Source: Kappaphycus alvarezii (lineage: Eukaryota > Rhodophyta > Florideophyceae > Gigartinales > Solieriaceae). Taken from it: a stretch of 64,000 nt of DNA. Numbering within the stretch: position 1 is the stretch's first letter; each line of letters opens with the position of its first letter. Below, in pieces: positions 30,621 through 41,181 of the stretch. Below the pieces are notes generated by a model. It saw nothing but the letters and a program-made list of their open reading frames with translations, searched no databases and was not told where the DNA came from. A program made the translations under genes and the position numbers. Location: positions 310,001 to 374,000 of the forward strand of contig NADL03000629.1 of assembly GCA_002205965.3 (NCBI GenBank), given 5' to 3'.

Positions 30621-31526
30621 TCGCCCCGAAATTCCTTCAAGGCCGAAATTTTCATGGGATCCTCGCACGGCTCCTTGGACGGATGGTAAAGGGCCTTAAG
30701 AGAAATATTTTGATGCTGTTCACAAATGGAAATCTGTCCATGATTTATTACCAGCATCAAATTATAATAAGGTTCCTAAGGCAGTACAAGGTCTTGTCTT
30801 ACAATCACAATTATTTGGACGAGCTCTTGATATTTGTAAGAAAATTCCAGACACCAAAATTCAGTCTGAAAATGGTGCATTAGCGATTGCCAACGCTATT
30901 CATAAGGTGGATCCTCTATCATCTATATCAGATACATTTCAAAAATTCTTAGATCTATTTCATACTACTCGTGGTGATAATGAGTCTTTCAAAAATTTCG
31001 AATCACAGTTTGATGCTCAAATTGCCCTATTTCATTCATCTACTGGTACTTCGAAATTACCTGAAGCACTGGTATCATTTTTGCTCCTGGCTAATTCCAA
31101 AATTGATTCAAACCAGCGAGTATCTATTTTAGGTGCTGCTTCTCCGAAGCATGAAGAAGCCGATTTGGAAAAAGGAAAAATCCTAGAATTAATCAAATAT
31201 TCAGAAATATCATCTATTATTCGTGCATGTGATAAACCAAAAAATACAAATCAAATATATGGAAATTCTCAAAAATATATCTGTTCAAGTCAATCAAATA
31301 TTACATACGGAGAAAAGAAAAATTTCAAGAAAAATAATAAGCAAAGATTATCTCCTGAAGAATTTGCTGCCCTCAAGGCAAAATCAACTTGTGACCGATG
31401 TGGAGAAATTGGCCATTGGGCCTATCAAAAAGATAAATGCAAAGTGCTAAAAATTATAATAAAGGTTCATCATCCAAAATGGGAAATGCAGAAAATATCA
31501 AAGACAAAAATAATTCTGGTTCTGTA
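30610..31526 (+). pseudogene. gag: gag of element D
   Basis: The ATG at 30610 (inside the PBS) opens MGPDRPEIPSRPKFSWDPRT. An in-frame TAA at 30697-30699 interrupts it, and the same frame continues to 31526 through a helical gag capsid (KAVQGLVLQSQLFGRALDI, SISDTFQKFLDLFHTTRGDN) and a zinc knuckle CDRCGEIGHWAYQKDKC (C-x2-C-x4-H-x5-C). Length and order fit a copia capsid. The single stop suggests recent inactivation. Confidence 0.75.
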
Positions 31527-33588
31527 ACATTTCATATGGTAAAAACCGTGATTGATTCTCCATCTACTACTTTATACCCAGGTCCTTTACTTGATGATGG
31601 AGCACCGTATAGTGGAATGGGTATTGTTGAATTACGAGCACTTTCGAAATTTATTTTACCGGAATGGAATGGAACTCTTGATGAACTGCCTGAATGCATC
31701 AAGGACACGCCCTTCTGGCAATACGGAAATGGCGACCACTCAAGCGAAAAAAGAAAAATTTTCGGTCCAATATTTTTATCAGCTATTTCAGACAATGGAA
31801 TCAGGTTAAAATAAGGCATTTAATAATCAGTGGATCATCTCAATGGGTTATTGGAAGAAATATCACAAGAAAATCAAATATTATTCATATGACGGATAAT
31901 CGCATCGAGTTCAAGTCCGCAAATAATTCAATCGATTCTATAACATTGGTGGATCATGGGCATCATTGTTATGTACCCGGAAATATATTTATACAATCAT
32001 CCGAACCTATTGAAAACTCATTTCTATCAGCAATTTGTTCCAACAATATCAATACATAAAAAAATTTATCTTGGGCTTAAAAAAGAAAATAATTAATAAG
32101 GTTCACAAACATGTATGTGGTCACTCAAATTATGATGATATAAAACTATTGTTACAAAGAAATTTTATATGGGACGATGAATGCAAAAAATATCTATCAA
32201 GCATAATTAAATCCTGCAAATTTTGCGATGTCACATTAAAACCTTCTCATCCTCGTGCAGTATCTTTAAGCTCTATATCTCGCGAATTTAATGAACTGGT
32301 TTGTGTGATTAATTTTTTTGTGGAAAACTTGGATATTTTTCACATTATGGACTCGGTTACCAGGTATTCAACTGGTTCAATAGTGCCGTCTTTAATTATG
32401 GAAAATTGAATTAATTGTATTGAGACTCTTTGGTTAACTCCATTTTGGGTGGGAGATCAGGCGTTTGAAAATGAGAATTTCAAAAGCTATCTTGATGAAA
32501 GAGGAATTTCATTTTGTCCTATTGGTTCCCGCCGCCATACCAAAAATTCTATTGAGTCAAAACATAAAATATTGAGAGACATTTATATCCTTCTAAAAAT
32601 ATCCGATTCTTCTGCAAGTAATACGGCTCTTATTGCTCGAATGTTTCAAATATCGAATGATTTATATGGAAATGATGTTGTTTCTTCATACAAGCTTGCA
32701 ACTGGTCACACTCGACCATCGATAATTTGGTCCTCGAAGTCTACCAAATGATTTAAGAGAAGCTCGTAATGAGCTAATAGCCAAGAGGAAATTAAATCTT
32801 ATTCTAAAATCAAAGTCTGTGACTGATATTCCAATTAATGTTGGCGATATTTTGGAAATTTTTATTCATCTACCAAATCAGAAAAGAGAGTCTTGGTCAT
32901 CGCCAAAACCAGTATTAAAATTTGACAAAAAATCTCTTATCGTCACAGTACCTGGATCCAATGGAAAATTTATACATGTGGCAATTGAAGATGTCCGACA
33001 TTCAGTTTCATCCAATGAACTAGCATACCAAATTCAAAAGGCAAATGACTTATTGAATCAGTCTATTGAATATTCTGTAGAAGATATTTCTGATGAAACA
33101 AATATTACCGAAGTGAAGAATGTGGGCGAAAACAAGTTGACGATCATTCTGATGATGGTAATTTTAACCAAAATATGAATACTGATGTCGAAAATTATAA
33201 TGAATCAGAAAGTGATGGAAATTTATCAGAATCTAAAAACATATTATCTCTCGAACATGTTCCGATTGAATCTGAACTTAGTTCCCTACACCCTGAAAAT
33301 TTAATTCATATCCCTATCGATGAAAATGGTAGAATTGATGCGCTTGAAATTGAGTTGTTACTTGGAACGGAATTGAAATCATCTGAACAAAAAGATCTGA
33401 GTTTTTATCATAAAAGGTTTGGATCTAAAACATTTTTACTTCATCAAGCATCTGGACTTCCATCTCATATTATTTCAAATGCATACAATACGGAAGAAAA
33501 TAATTTTCTCACTACCTGTTCAAAAATTCATGTTTCAAAAACTCCTCCCAACTCGAATGTAATATCCAGTCACGTTTATACAAAATAA
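31437..33588 (+). pseudogene. pol: protease-integrase region of element D
   Basis: The protease motif is LLDDGAPYSGMG (31586 onward), with D-D-G in place of the usual D-S/T-G. After a frame change near 31690 a pre-integrase segment reads WVIGRNITRKSNIIHMTD. Integrase: H-x4-H (HKHVCGH) and CKFC zinc site, core FFVENLDIFHIMDSVTRYS, then WVGDQAFENENFKSYLDERG and a conserved E in NSIESKHKIL. The expected first catalytic aspartate (before FF) reads N (VINFF). A C-terminal integrase domain follows (VGDILEIFIHLPNQKRESW ... VAIEDVRHS), then an acidic linker to 33588. Several frame changes. Confidence 0.7.
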
Positions 33589-33599
33589 AAATTTTGGGT

Positions 33600-34941
33600 G
33601 ATGGAAAATATTATTGCAAGGCTCGAATTGCCCGCATGGAAATGAGGACAAGGAGAAAAATAATTTGAGAACTGATTCGGAATCTTGTTCTCTGATGGCA
33701 ACTAGAATTCTCTTATCAATTGCTACAATTTTAAAATGTAATTTATCAAAGGTTGATGTGAAGTCTGCATTTCTACAATCTGGATCAGCATTAAAAGATG
33801 TTTATGTTAGACCTCCTCGGGAATGCTCAGAAAAATCCTTCTATTGGTTATTACTTTCTGCTTCATATGGTTTAGTCAACGTAAATGCAAAATGGCAAAT
33901 ACACTCGGATAATATATTCTTTGACCTCGGATTGAAATCAGTCGTTTATATACCCCAAATATTTTTCATGAGTTTAAAAGTATCATTAGTTCTGCTTGTC
34001 GATAAATTGGTCGATGATATCCTTATTACTGGACCAGAAAAAATTAAGAATCAATTTATCCAAGATCTTGGAAAAGTATATAAGCTTGGTACAATCCTAC
34101 ATAGTCCTGGATCTTTTAATTTCAATGGAGTTAAAATCATGCAGTTTGATGACTATAAAATTAATGTCTCAGCTGATGAAAAGCTAAATAGACTGCAACC
34201 TCATTCAATATCAAGAAATCGTCGAAAACAACCTGAGGAAGAAATGAACTCATTTGAAAACTTCGCTTTTAATTCGTTAAATGGTTCAGTTGTCTATTTG
34301 GGTATGGTTGCATCTCCAGTATCTGCTTATACAGCAAGTTATTTACAACAGAAAAGGTCAAATCCATTGGTTCGTGATTTATCTATCCAATCTTCTATGC
34401 TTCGGAATTTAAAAATATTTTGGTTCTACAAGCACGTATCGGCGCCCGTAAGTTTCTGGAAATTTCAATTTATCAGTTGTGGTGTTTCTGATGCAGGAAA
34501 ACCAGCCGGATAGACAAATGCGCAACTTGGATGTATTGGTGGGTTGCTAATTGGCTCCTTAAATTGTAATTCAATATTTCATACAATTTATTGGCATTCA
34601 CAGCTATTTCGGCGTCCTGTTAAATCTATTGCATCTGGTGAAATATTGGCTGCTGGTGAAGCTATCGAGGAAGGAAAAATTATTGCAGCAGCATACAGTA
34701 CAATTCTCAATATTAACATTCCTCTTCATGTTGCTGTTGATTCAAAAGATCTATTTAGCTCTCTATCTACTTGTCGTGTGCCTGAAAACAAATCTTTCAG
34801 AGCGGATAATCAATTAATTAGATATAATTTCGAAACCAACAAAATCAAGAAAATGTTATGGATACCTGGTTCAATTAATCCTCCGACCCGCTCACAAAAA
34901 ATACAGTCCTGTATGTGGCATACTCAAGCTCTTTTTATTTG
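33600..34941 (+). pseudogene. pol: reverse transcriptase-RNase H of element D
   Basis: RT motif A is SKVDVKSAFLQSG and the catalytic box is KLVDDILITG (the usual YVDD with L in place of Y). Between them LLLSASYGLVN corresponds to the LYGL motif. RNase H begins CGVSDAGKPAG and, after a TAG at 34511-34513, continues TNAQLGCIGGLLIG, SGEILAAGEAIEEG, HVAVDSKDLFSSLST to 34941. This is the order and spacing of copia-type pol. Confidence 0.75.
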
Positions 34942-35036
34942 ATGGATCTATACGAATGGATATGAGTAACATTTTATCTCGGGATTCATCTCAGTCAACA
35001 GGATAAATTTAGTTCAATATTTCAAAGGGGAAGTGC

Positions 35037-35587
35037 TGTGAAAATTGACCAAATATTTTAATCTCTATCCCGGTGTCCTACAGTGATGCTGAACTGTGGA
35101 ACAATATTTTTTATTGAGGCCCACAATTTATATTTACTGTGAATCATCAAGGAATAATTTTATCTATTTTACACTGGCGCTATTTTACGCTGAATTCAGT
35201 GTGAAATAATTTTTATGTTCTACAGTTGTGTTTTTATATTATACAGGCTATAATTACTGCATTCATACTACCAACAAATTATTATCTGGAAGATTGCTTA
35301 CCTGGAAAATACTGCAATAATTATTGCTGAGCCTAAATTATGTCTACCAAAATTATTGAACGGCTCACCTGATTTTGTAGCAGGTTCACCCTGGTGTAGA
35401 GTATAAGTAGTCTAGGTTGTTAGAAATATTTTTACATCCTTGGGCTATCGAAATATTCTCCTCGATCACCAATCATTAAATTTGGTTTTCTATTCATTAT
35501 TCATTCTAAGTCCAATTGTGGCATTTATTTATTTATTCAGGTTGGAACTATTTATCATTTGGATCTACCTATCCCAATTATTTTGCA
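35037..35587 (+). repeat. 3' LTR of element D, preceded by polypurine tract
   Basis: 551-bp repeat of 30055-30606. The purine-rich AAAGGGGAAGTGC (about 35024-35036) immediately before it fits a polypurine tract. Confidence 0.92.
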
Positions 35588-36040
35588 ACGAGGCAGCATG
35601 GGGAGCCGGCGGTCGGTTCGGGCCCTGCTGGCTCGGATTGGCCGGGAGGGTCAGAGGGGCCGGCACCATGAGTGTGTCGACTTTGGGGTTGGGGTCAGCA
35701 GCGGCGGTTGTGGGATGAGCCGCGGAGCACCGGCGCTTCATTTCCGCCGGTGAACCGCCAGGAGACCGCATGTCGGGGTCCGACGGGGCGGACAGTGCTT
35801 GGTTGGCGTTCGGGAAGGAGGCGGGGAGGTGGTGGTGCGTTTGCTCCCTTGGGCTTCAGAGCGTTTGTTGCCCTTTGAGTTGGAGCGGGAGCGGGAGCGG
35901 GCGGGGCCCGGGGAGGGGGCAGGCGAGGCCTTTGCGGCAGGAGAGTTTCGGGCGGTATCGTTGGGCGAGGTCACATTGTGGGGTGGGGCTTGAGCAGGGG
36001 GGTCGGGATTCGGGTTGGGCGGTGGGTTTCTGCAGGGGTA
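35588..36040 (-). pseudogene. LINE ORF1/ORF2 linker, Pro/Ser/Ala/Arg-rich
   Basis: Minus-strand frames read TSPNDTARNSPAAKASPAPS, SRSRSNSKGNKRSEAQGSK and, in another frame, KVDTLMVPAPLTLPANPSQQ, leading to the edge of element D. The low-complexity basic/proline composition suggests a disordered nucleic-acid-binding tail. It joins 30018-30054 when D is removed. Confidence 0.5.
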
Positions 36041-36045
36041 GGGTC

Positions 36046-36886
36046 CTAGGTGGTAGCGGGGAAGAAAACCGGAGCGGCGGTCATCACGGCCGGAGCGCGT
36101 CTAGGAGGAGGTTGGAGGGCCTGGATGGCCATAGCATGGTGGAGCAAGGCGTCCGCGAAGGGGTTACGGACCGCCTCGAGCACCCATTCACCCATCCTAG
36201 GGGCCCGGCGGAGGATGCGGGCCTCCTCTCGGAGGGCCGCAACGAGGCCTTTTGCATGAGGCAGAGGCAAGGAGGAGGCGGCGTCGGTGATTTGAGCGTC
36301 TGAAACCACAAGGTCTGGGAACAGGAGGCGAAGATGCGCGAGGATGCGCAAGGTCTCTTCTCGGGCCTCGACCGGGAAGTATATGTAGGTGAGCTTCCCG
36401 ACTAGCGGGATAAGAACATGCGGAGGGAGCTCTGTAATTGCTAGCGCAGCCGCCTCGCCCAATACCTCTTTCACTTCTTCGAAGCAGGGGAGGGCGAGGT
36501 CGGGCGTCGGCGCAATGCCGAGGTGTGCGAGAGCGGGACGGGGCGGCGGGGGGAGCTGCGGCTTCCCTGTGACAGGGTCCAGGGTGAGCGGGGTTGCGGT
36601 GGCGGAGGCGACGCGCTTGCGCGCGAGCTCAGCAATGTGGGGCGGGGTATCTCCTGGCTGGCCAATGATAGCCTGAGCTTGGCGGAGATTAAGAAAAGTT
36701 TTGTTTTTTGGGGGTGTGGCAGCGGGGAGATGAATAGGCCCCATCGGGACGATAGGGATAGGGGCTGGGTAGGAGGGGCGAGACGGCCGCCGTCCGACAA
36801 CTGCCGCGAAAGAGCCGCGCATCCAAGGGGAGGCGCGGGGATGCAAAAAGTGCACACCCTGCGAGGCGGGGAGCAGCGCAGCCATG
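36046..36886 (-). CDS. LINE ORF1-like protein
   Basis: The ATG at 36886 (ATGGCTGCGCTG) starts MAALLPASQGVHFLHPRASP and the frame is open for 279 codons. The second half is helical and conserved-looking: EEVKEVLGEAAALAITELPP, LTYIYFPVEAREETLRIL, ALREEARILRRAPRMGEWVL. It lies upstream of ORF2 in the element and probably is its RNA-binding ORF1 product. No zinc knuckle is seen. The extension of the frame upstream to 36993 lacks a convincing start and may be 5' leader. Confidence 0.6.
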
Positions 36887-37234
36887 GGGACGATGAGGTT
36901 GCAATACAGTAATACCTCTGAAATTGTTATACAGAAAGGGTGTGCAAAAGTGCCAGCGCAGCAAGCCAACGTGTTCCTGTGCCAGCGCAACATCTGTGAC
37001 AGCTCAGCAGGAATGCTTGGATATTTTTTTGGAATGATTGAAAAATTATGGGTGAATATGATAAGGGGGCTTCGACATGGCTGTGATACACAACTGGAAG
37101 CAAGTCACGCTGTCACGTTTGCATCTCGGTTGCATTTGCATCCGCCGGACTGTAAGCCACTCGAGATATGGCCACGTTGGCAGCTTACCGTTGCGAAAGG
37201 ATTTGATGTGCGATCACAACCCGTCGAACAGGTC

Positions 37235-37241
37235 TATATAA
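37235..37241 (+). promoter_or_regulatory. TATA box (TATATAA) of element E
   Basis: GGTCTATATAATCG lies 126 bp before the gag ATG at 37367, with the same TCTATATAA context as the host promoters in the window. Confidence 0.5.
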
Positions 37242-37366
37242 TCGACAACTTGGAAACCCTTGGCACAACTTCTGGTCCCTCAAGTCGTCGCTTATTCTCA
37301 TCCTTTGAACCAGCTCCAGACGAATCACCGTCTAGGCCGACATTCACACAACAAAACACCCTTACC

Positions 37367-38211
37367 ATGTCTCATGCCGAATCCTCCTCTGCTGCATCTA
37401 CCGGTTCCCGTATCGACGCCCTTGAAAACAAGTTTTCCACCCTCGAGAATCAACTCTCTGAAGTCGTCAATTTGCACAAGAGTGGTGCCGGTCCTTCCAC
37501 TCAAGCCGCTTCTGCCGCTGGGCCCTCCGCTGCCGCAGATACGCCGTTGGATCCCGCCGACCAAGCCACGGCCGCCGCCGAGGCCTTCAAGTTTGGGCAA
37601 CTGCAGTTTTTACTGCTGCCCCCAAGTGCCGAGCAAGTGGGCGAAACCTTTGCTACTCGGCGAGTTTACGCCTCCACCGGTAGGCTCAACAAGTTCGAGA
37701 AACCTCTTACCGTCGCTCCGTTTCCCGCAAAAAGGTTCATTCCGGAACCTGAAGGTCTGTTTGGGCGCATCAAGTCAGCCGATCAAAGGGACGGGTGTGG
37801 AGCCGAAGTCCTCTGGAACGTGGGCAACAACTGTGAGAACGCCTCGCCAGCGCCCATAGAGTCACCGAGGCCCTGGCTGCTAAGGACGTCCAAGCCGCTA
37901 CCGAGGCCTTCGTCGTTCTACACCACTTTCTTGAGGCTCCCTATTCTAGGGTATTGGAACGAGTTGATTTCTTCACCGACTCTTGGGAATCCGGTAAATC
38001 CGAGACTATTCTTCTCCAGAAGTACCTTAGAAAAGACGACTTCCCCTACGCTTCCGACTTGTACCGATCTACCAAGCAGAAGTTTGCCGAGCTTCGTTCG
38101 CAAGCTTACGCAAAGGAGTTCAACAAGCAGCAAGCCACCGGGAATCGACGTCCTCCGAAAGGGCCTGGAAAGAACCAGCCTGTCCCGGCCGACAAGCCTA
38201 TTCGCAAGTAA
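37367..38211 (+). pseudogene. gag: gag of element E
   Basis: The ATG in context ACCATGT opens MSHAESSSAASTGSRIDALE with a coiled coil (IDALENKFSTLENQLSEVVN), an Ala/Pro-rich stretch and TRRVYASTGRLNKFEKPLTV. Two frame changes occur between about 37790 and 37850. The reading then runs VTEALAAKDVQAATEAFVVL, RVDFFTDSWESGKSETILLQ, LYRSTKQKFAELRSQAYAKE to a TAA at 38211, ending in a basic tail. The layout matches DIRS gag proteins. Confidence 0.65.
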
Positions 38212-38240
38212 AGCAGTCATCTCCGCTGTCGTTCTGTCCT

Positions 38241-39800
38241 ATGTACCAAGTCCTATGGCGCAACACTCAACGCGCCACTCCCTTTTGGTCCCAAACCCTT
38301 CAAGCCTCCGAATTCCTTCTTCGGGCACTTCCTTTTGGAGTTTACGAGCGCCCGGTGAAAACATCCCTTTCCGACACTCAATTCCGTCTTCCCCAAATCC
38401 CTATCGATTCCTCCGACCAAGAATTGTTCGACGACGCAATCAAAGAAGCTCTTCACAGCCGAACGTACGAGTAAATATCAGCAGCCGAAGCTCTCAGTCT
38501 GCACAAGGACGGCTATCCGATCTCAAACGCATTCGTTGCAGTTACCGGGGAAAAACAGCGATTGGTGTTAAACCTTTCCCGCCAGTCTACGTTATTTCGG
38601 GACATGCCGGTCAAAATGGAGACCCTGGAAGGATTCGCCCTGGATCTCAAGCGTTCAGACTACCTTTTCTCGTTCTTCATTGCGAAGTGATATCACCATT
38701 TTCGATTACATCCCGATATTCGCAACTGGTTTATCTTCAAGGCGGACCACCAATATTTCCGCTGTATCGCCCTTCCTTTTGGCTGGAAGCTGTCTCCGGC
38801 ATATTTTATCAAGCTAATGAGACCTTTCGTCCGCTTCGTCCAAAATCACCTTTGTCTGCGTATGTACCCGTACATGGACGACTTTCTGATCGCGGTTCGC
38901 CGACGCTCTCGTCTCCACAAGGCTCGAGGGAAAATCGAGCGCCTATTGAAGGCTTTGCGGATCACTTCGCAAGGAAGACCAGGGAAACTGGGCCGGAACG
39001 CAGTGAATAGAACATCTCGGTTTTACTATCGACACCACTCGTATGATGTTTGGAATAACCGCAAAGCGTATGGAAAAACTCAAGGGTATCTCGCAAAAGT
39101 TGCTCCGCTAAGCACGTCGAAATGCCGCCTGGTCGACGTTCAACTGTTACGCCACTTCGCAGGAGTGGCAATATCCTGCTCCCTGTCCATGCCACTTGCA
39201 CGGTTCTACACCCGATCATTCTACGACTCTCTCAAGCTGAACACATCCAACTCGGGGAAGCGAGTGAAGCTGCTTCACTCAGGAATTCGGGACCTCAAAC
39301 ATTGGCGCGATCTAGCTGACAGTCCGCCAGAGAGGACCTTGTCGACCCCATCTCCTACGCTCGCGCTCCACTCGGACGCATCAACGACCATTGGTCAAGG
39401 GGAAACCTTGGGCTCCAATCTGCAACCAGGGACCCAAGGATCGTGGGAAGCTCGTGGCTTATGGGATCCTCTTCTTCGTGTCAAGCCAATTACATTCTTG
39501 GAGCTCCGCGCCGTGACGGACACCATCCGATCGTTCGTCAACATGCTCAATTCAGGGACTCACCTCAGAGCATGGGAGGACAACCAAGCAGTCATGGCAA
39601 TTCTCAACGCTATGACGACCAAGTCCCGACCGCTCATGCAAGAAATCCGCGTGTTACACCGCTTGTTGCAGAAACTGAGAATCTCCATAGAGGCACGTTA
39701 CCTCCCATTAGCAGCCAATCGATTCGCCGATCGGTTGTCACGACTGCACACTCTCGACGATTGGAGGATCAATCGAGAGACACTCCAACCGCTGCTCTAA
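38241..39800 (+). pseudogene. reverse transcriptase-RNase H of element E
   Basis: A single frame of 520 codons is interrupted only by TAA at 38472-38474 and TGA at 38688-38690. RT motifs: KQRLVLNLSRQ, YHHFRLHPDIRNWFIFKA, ALPFGWKLSPAYFIKLM, MYPYMDDFLIAV (YMDD). RNase H: LALHSDAST, ITFLELRAVTDTI, LRAWEDNQAVMAIL, RYLPLAANRFADRLSR. The motif-A region reads LFSFFIAK where DIRS RTs usually have an aspartate, so even with the stops suppressed activity is doubtful. Confidence 0.8.
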
Positions 39801-40263
39801 TCATACCGTCCGACTATCAAACACCTCGCCGACAGCAGCAACATGGTCTGCGCCAAGTTCAACAGCGTATTCGCGTGTCCTGGCTCCCTGGGGATCAACG
39901 CTTTACAACAAGACTGGCGTTCAGAGCTCAATTTTTGAAATCCCCCTCTCAAGTTGATTCCACTCGTGAACAAAATTTGCCACGAACAGGCAAAAGTAAT
40001 ACTGGTCACGTCTTGCTTACCCACTCAGCAATGGTACAAGAAATTGCTCCATTTGGCTGTTCCGCAAGTTTTCGCCGCAGAAGATCTCTACCTCCCGCCA
40101 ATTTGGGCCCCGAAGACAATGCCCGCTCCTCCGTGGAAATTGGCCGTCTGGAAAATCTAGCAGAAGAAGCCCGGACTCTACCTCTAGCCGTCACGCTACA
40201 ACAGTCGGTGCTTACAGTGGCTGGGGCTGGGGCGACTACTGGGGTACTAGGATCGCTCGTCTG
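39801..40263 (+). pseudogene. DIRS post-RNase H segment
   Basis: Between RNase H and the recombinase the frames read INALQQDWRSELNF, NPPLKLIPLVNKICHEQAKV and LVTSCLPTQQWYKKLLHLAV. The D/N-AL-x-QDW ... PP-x-x-LI ... QWY pattern is typical of the segment after RNase H in DIRS elements. A frameshift or stop lies near 39935. Confidence 0.55.
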
Positions 40264-41181
40264 ATGCCGAAAGCAAGGGCACCAAATACGTGGATATCAA
40301 ATGCGATTTTGTGGAAGAAATGGCTGGTAATCTGCTCTCAAGATGGAATTGACCCGCTCTCGGGAAATGAAGGCGCTATCCTACGCTATCTTGGTTGGCT
40401 CTTCGAGGAAAACGAGATCAGTGCGCGCTCCGTACGTAACTACCTCTCCGCGGTCACTACGGCTCACACTCGAAATGGGCGGTCTCTGGCACTCACACCG
40501 CTCATAAAGTGAGCTGTGGATGCCTTTCAACAAGGGGAAAGGGACCGAGAGTTGCTCTCTGACCCACTTACAGAGCGGTGTGCTTTACAAAGTTCAGCGG
40601 CTCGTCGAATCTTTGCTCTCGCACTCGCCTCTCCGGACTCTGATCTCAAATTTCTACGTAACGCCTGCGTTTTACTCGTAAGCTACATTTTCTTCGAACG
40701 TGGCGAAGCTGGGGTGTCTCTGTTGCTGACTAACATCACGGTCACGCCAGATGCAATCAACATCGCCATTGCACTACGCAAGAACCGAAACCGGGTTGCT
40801 CATACTCTTGCTTACCGTCGACATGCTCGCTTCGATACTAGCGTAATCGACCTGGTCTGTCGGTATGATACTCTACGCCGCTCGAACCGATCAGGGAGCA
40901 AATATTATTGGGCTTTACCTGGGACTCGTCTTTCTACTAGCGCCAGAACCATTACTCTCTGGCTCCAGTCTTGTCTCGCACGTGCTCAAGTTACACCTCC
41001 GCCTCAAATCTCTTGTTTCTCGCACTCGCTGCGCATGGGTGCCGCATCAGAATGTGCCGCCATTGGAGTTTAAGAATATCGCATATTGATTTGGGGAGAT
41101 CGGTCTGCTGGGCGCACATTTCGCGAGTCCTATCTGGATGCTAGGGTGATGCAATGTGATGTTCCCTTCTTTTTTCTCTGA
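40264..41181 (+). pseudogene. tyrosine recombinase of element E
   Basis: The frame begins MPKARAPNTWISNAILWKKW with an N-terminal SAM-like part (YLGWLFEENEISARSVRNYL), then the catalytic domain: first Arg in FERGEAGVSLLL, H-x-x-R in FSHSLRMGAASECAA, and catalytic Tyr in RESYLDARV (41131-41133). All are in one frame, broken only by TGA at 40510-40512 and TAA at 41071-41073. These enzymes integrate circular or linear cDNA without target duplication. The catalytic residues are kept. Confidence 0.8.

Larger units (their letters stand above)
30055..35587 (+). mobile_element. Ty1/copia-like LTR retrotransposon D, inserted in the LINE
   Basis: Direct repeats 30055-30606 and 35037-35587 begin TGTGAAAATTG and end TTTTGCA. 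The body is plus strand: gag, protease, integrase, RT, RNase H, the copia order. Flanking pentamers are AGGAG (30050-30054) and ACGAG (35588-35592), a 4-of-5 match to a target duplication. The LINE reading resumes across the insertion. The coding regions carry several stops and frame changes. It is much more AT-rich than the GC-rich LINE around it, which marks it as a separate arrival. Confidence 0.92.
26816..36886 (-). mobile_element. LINE (non-LTR retrotransposon, restriction-like endonuclease type), split by copia element D
   Basis: Minus-strand order from 36886 down: ORF1-like protein, a P/A/S-rich segment, then (after skipping element D at 30055-35587) the same proline-rich segment running into ORF2 with RT and a C-terminal C-rich plus PAD...DVT endonuclease-like domain. 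Without D the element is about 4.5 kb. Related copies occur at 43390-43887 with 53052-53640, and at 56530-57285. It has many frameshifts and an insertion in RT, so it is decayed. Confidence 0.8.
36990..41181 (+). mobile_element. DIRS-like tyrosine-recombinase retrotransposon E
   Basis: Plus-strand order: gag, RT-RNase H, a post-RNase H domain, tyrosine recombinase. There is no integrase or protease, and no methyltransferase domain is seen. This is the plan of PAT/Ngaro-type DIRS elements. The left limit is uncertain (LINE sequence ends somewhere after 36886). I could not find the split or inverted terminal repeats by eye. Four in-frame stops in RT and recombinase mark it as inactive. Confidence 0.8.

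Noticed and set aside
36884-39010. Very long open plus-strand frame (708 codons) as one protein
   Set aside because: Only 37367 to about 37790 in this frame is gag. The later part overlaps the RT motifs in another frame and is a shadow; the part before 37367 lacks support.
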